From positions 1 to 5,375 of the forward strand of contig JBFWQW010000148.1 in NCBI GenBank assembly GCA_050249235.1: 5,375 nt of DNA, in the 5' to 3' direction. The notes under the pieces were generated by a model. That model was not told where the DNA came from. It made no database searches and was given only the letters and a program-made list of their open reading frames with translations. Below, one piece after another: positions 4,528 through 5,375 of the stretch; the stretch's first letter is position 1; each line of letters opens with the position of its first letter. The DNA comes from JAEKLB01 sp050249235. Its GTDB lineage: Bacteria; Actinomycetota; Acidimicrobiia; Acidimicrobiales; CADCSY01. Made by a program: the position numbers and the translations under genes.

Positions 4528-5375
4528 CAGTCGTCACCTCGGAAGTGCGGCGTCTCGTGGTGCTCGCGGGTGAGGCGCTCGATCTCTTCCTCCTCGGCGA
4601 GGAGGCGCTCCAACTCGGGATCGGCCTCCTTGATGAGGGCCTCGGGCGCCTCCGGCGTCTCGCTGTCCGTCTCGGCCGGCGCGTCGCCGAGGCGGCGGGC
4701 ACCACCGGCGGACACGACCCGGCGGGGCCGGGGCGCGCCGGCGGTGTCACCGACGGCCATGGCCGCCTCGCGGCTCGCCTTGTCCTCGCTCGAGGTCTTG
4801 TACGGGAGGATGTCGCCCTTGTAGATCCAGACCTTGACGCCGATGCGGCCGTAGGTCGTCTTCGCCTCGCGGAAGCCGTAGTCGATATCGGCCCGCAGCG
4901 TGTGCAGCGGCACCCGGCCTTCCCGGTACCACTCGGTGCGGCTCATCTCGGCGCCGTTCAGGCGACCGGAGCACTGGACCCGGATGCCGAGCACGCCCGC
5001 CTTCTGGGCGTTCTGCACGGCCCGCTTCATGGCCCGGCGGAAGTTGACGCGACCGGCCAGCTGGTCGGCCACGCCCTGGGCGATCAGCGCGGCGTCGAGC
5101 TCGGGCTGCTTGATCTCCTGGATGTTGAGCTGGACCTTGTTGTTGCCGGTGATCTTGGCCAGACCGGCGCGGAGCCGATCGGCCTCGCTCCCCCGGCGCC
5201 CGATCACGATGCCCGGGCGGGCGGTGTGGACGTCGATGCGGAGCCGGTCACGGGTGCGCTCGACCTCGATGCGGCTGATGGCGGCGTGGGGCAGCTGGGT
5301 GGTGAGGTAGTCGCGGATGTGCCAGTCCTCGATCAGGTAGTCGCGGTACTCGCGATCGCTGAACCAGCGCGACTT
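4527..5375 (-). CDS. rpsC: 30S ribosomal protein S3 (5' end truncated by window edge)
   Basis: S3 lies in the head of the 30S subunit near the mRNA entry channel and contributes to mRNA helicase activity. The frame is open from base 5375, and 282 residues are visible, starting KSRWFSDREYRDYLIEDW. By comparison with other S3 proteins roughly 18-20 N-terminal residues are missing. The type II KH domain carries the GxxG loop as IGRRG (visible residues 58-62), after HTARPGIV. The S3 C-terminal domain follows, with GIRVQCSGRLNGAEMSR and YGRIGVKVWIYKGD. After that comes an extension of about 89 residues, first Arg/Ala-rich and then strongly acidic, ending in a probable helix and HFRGDD. Long tails on S3 are common in actinobacteria. 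A GTG codon at 5207 could be misread as the start, but it is the internal Val before the KH loop. The TGA stop (4529-4527) overlaps the rplP ATG by one base. Confidence 0.97.
   Translation of the reverse strand, partial: KSRWFSDREYRDYLIEDWHIRDYLTTQLPHAAISRIEVERTRDRLRIDVHTARPGIVIGRRGSEADRLRAGLAKITGNNKVQLNIQEIKQPELDAALIAQGVADQLAGRVNFRRAMKRAVQNAQKAGVLGIRVQCSGRLNGAEMSRTEWYREGRVPLHTLRADIDYGFREAKTTYGRIGVKVWIYKGDILPYKTSSEDKASREAAMAVGDTAGAPRPRRVVSAGGARRLGDAPAETDSETPEAPEALIKEADPELERLLAEEEEIERLTREHHETPHFRGDD
4534..4540 (-). promoter_or_regulatory. Shine-Dalgarno site for rplP
   Basis: GAGGTGA on the minus strand matches the complement of the 16S rRNA 3' end over seven bases and lies six bases before the rplP ATG, inside the final codons of rpsC. 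It supports the start at 4527 rather than the ATG two codons downstream. Confidence 0.7.

Noticed and set aside
4082..4750. A 222-codon minus-strand frame overlapping rpsC and rplP in another reading frame.
   Set aside because: It is an out-of-frame reading of rpsC and rplP, rich in Pro and Arg, with no family resemblance.
3979..4824. A 281-codon open frame on the plus strand, antisense to rplP, part of rpmC and the end of rpsC.
   Set aside because: Same reason: it covers conserved genes on the other strand and its product is compositionally biased. Length alone means little at this GC content.

Overview
The window is a stretch of a bacterial S10-spc ribosomal protein gene cluster, with every gene on the minus strand (transcription runs from high to low coordinates). 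In transcription order it holds rpsC (S3, 5' end cut off), rplP (L16), rpmC (L29), rpsQ (S17), rplN (L14), rplX (L24), rplE (L5), rpsN type Z (zinc-binding S14), rpsH (S8), rplF (L6), rplR (L18), rpsE (S5) and rpmD (L30, 3' end cut off). All thirteen products are recognised from their conserved family motifs.

The organism is a very high-GC bacterium; almost every codon ends in G or C. The GC content, the short zinc-ribbon S14 between rplE and rpsH, GTG starts, a long C-terminal extension on S3 and an Ala/Pro-rich N-terminal extension on S17 together suggest an actinobacterium (Actinomycetota). An Acidimicrobiia-like lineage is possible, but that finer placement is a guess from general resemblance.

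The layout is extremely compact. Of twelve gene junctions, six overlap (1, 8, 4, 4, 1 and 1 nt), two abut exactly, and four have gaps of 16, 10, 6 and 22 nt, so only about 54 of 5375 bases lie outside coding sequence. There is no room between genes for a conventional promoter or terminator, including at the rpsQ-rplN boundary that separates the S10 and spc operons in E. coli. The window therefore looks like the interior of one long transcript with coupled translation; its promoter and terminator lie outside.

The proteins belong to both subunits: S3, S5, S8, S14 and S17 to the 30S, and L5, L6, L14, L16, L18, L24, L29 and L30 to the 50S. I see no mobile element, RNA gene, CRISPR array, foreign island or unknown gene, and no sign of a new biological system. 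The one real anomaly is at the left edge (about bases 1-105), where rpmD loses conserved residues and picks up AT-rich codons. This is most simply explained as sequence error at a contig end.
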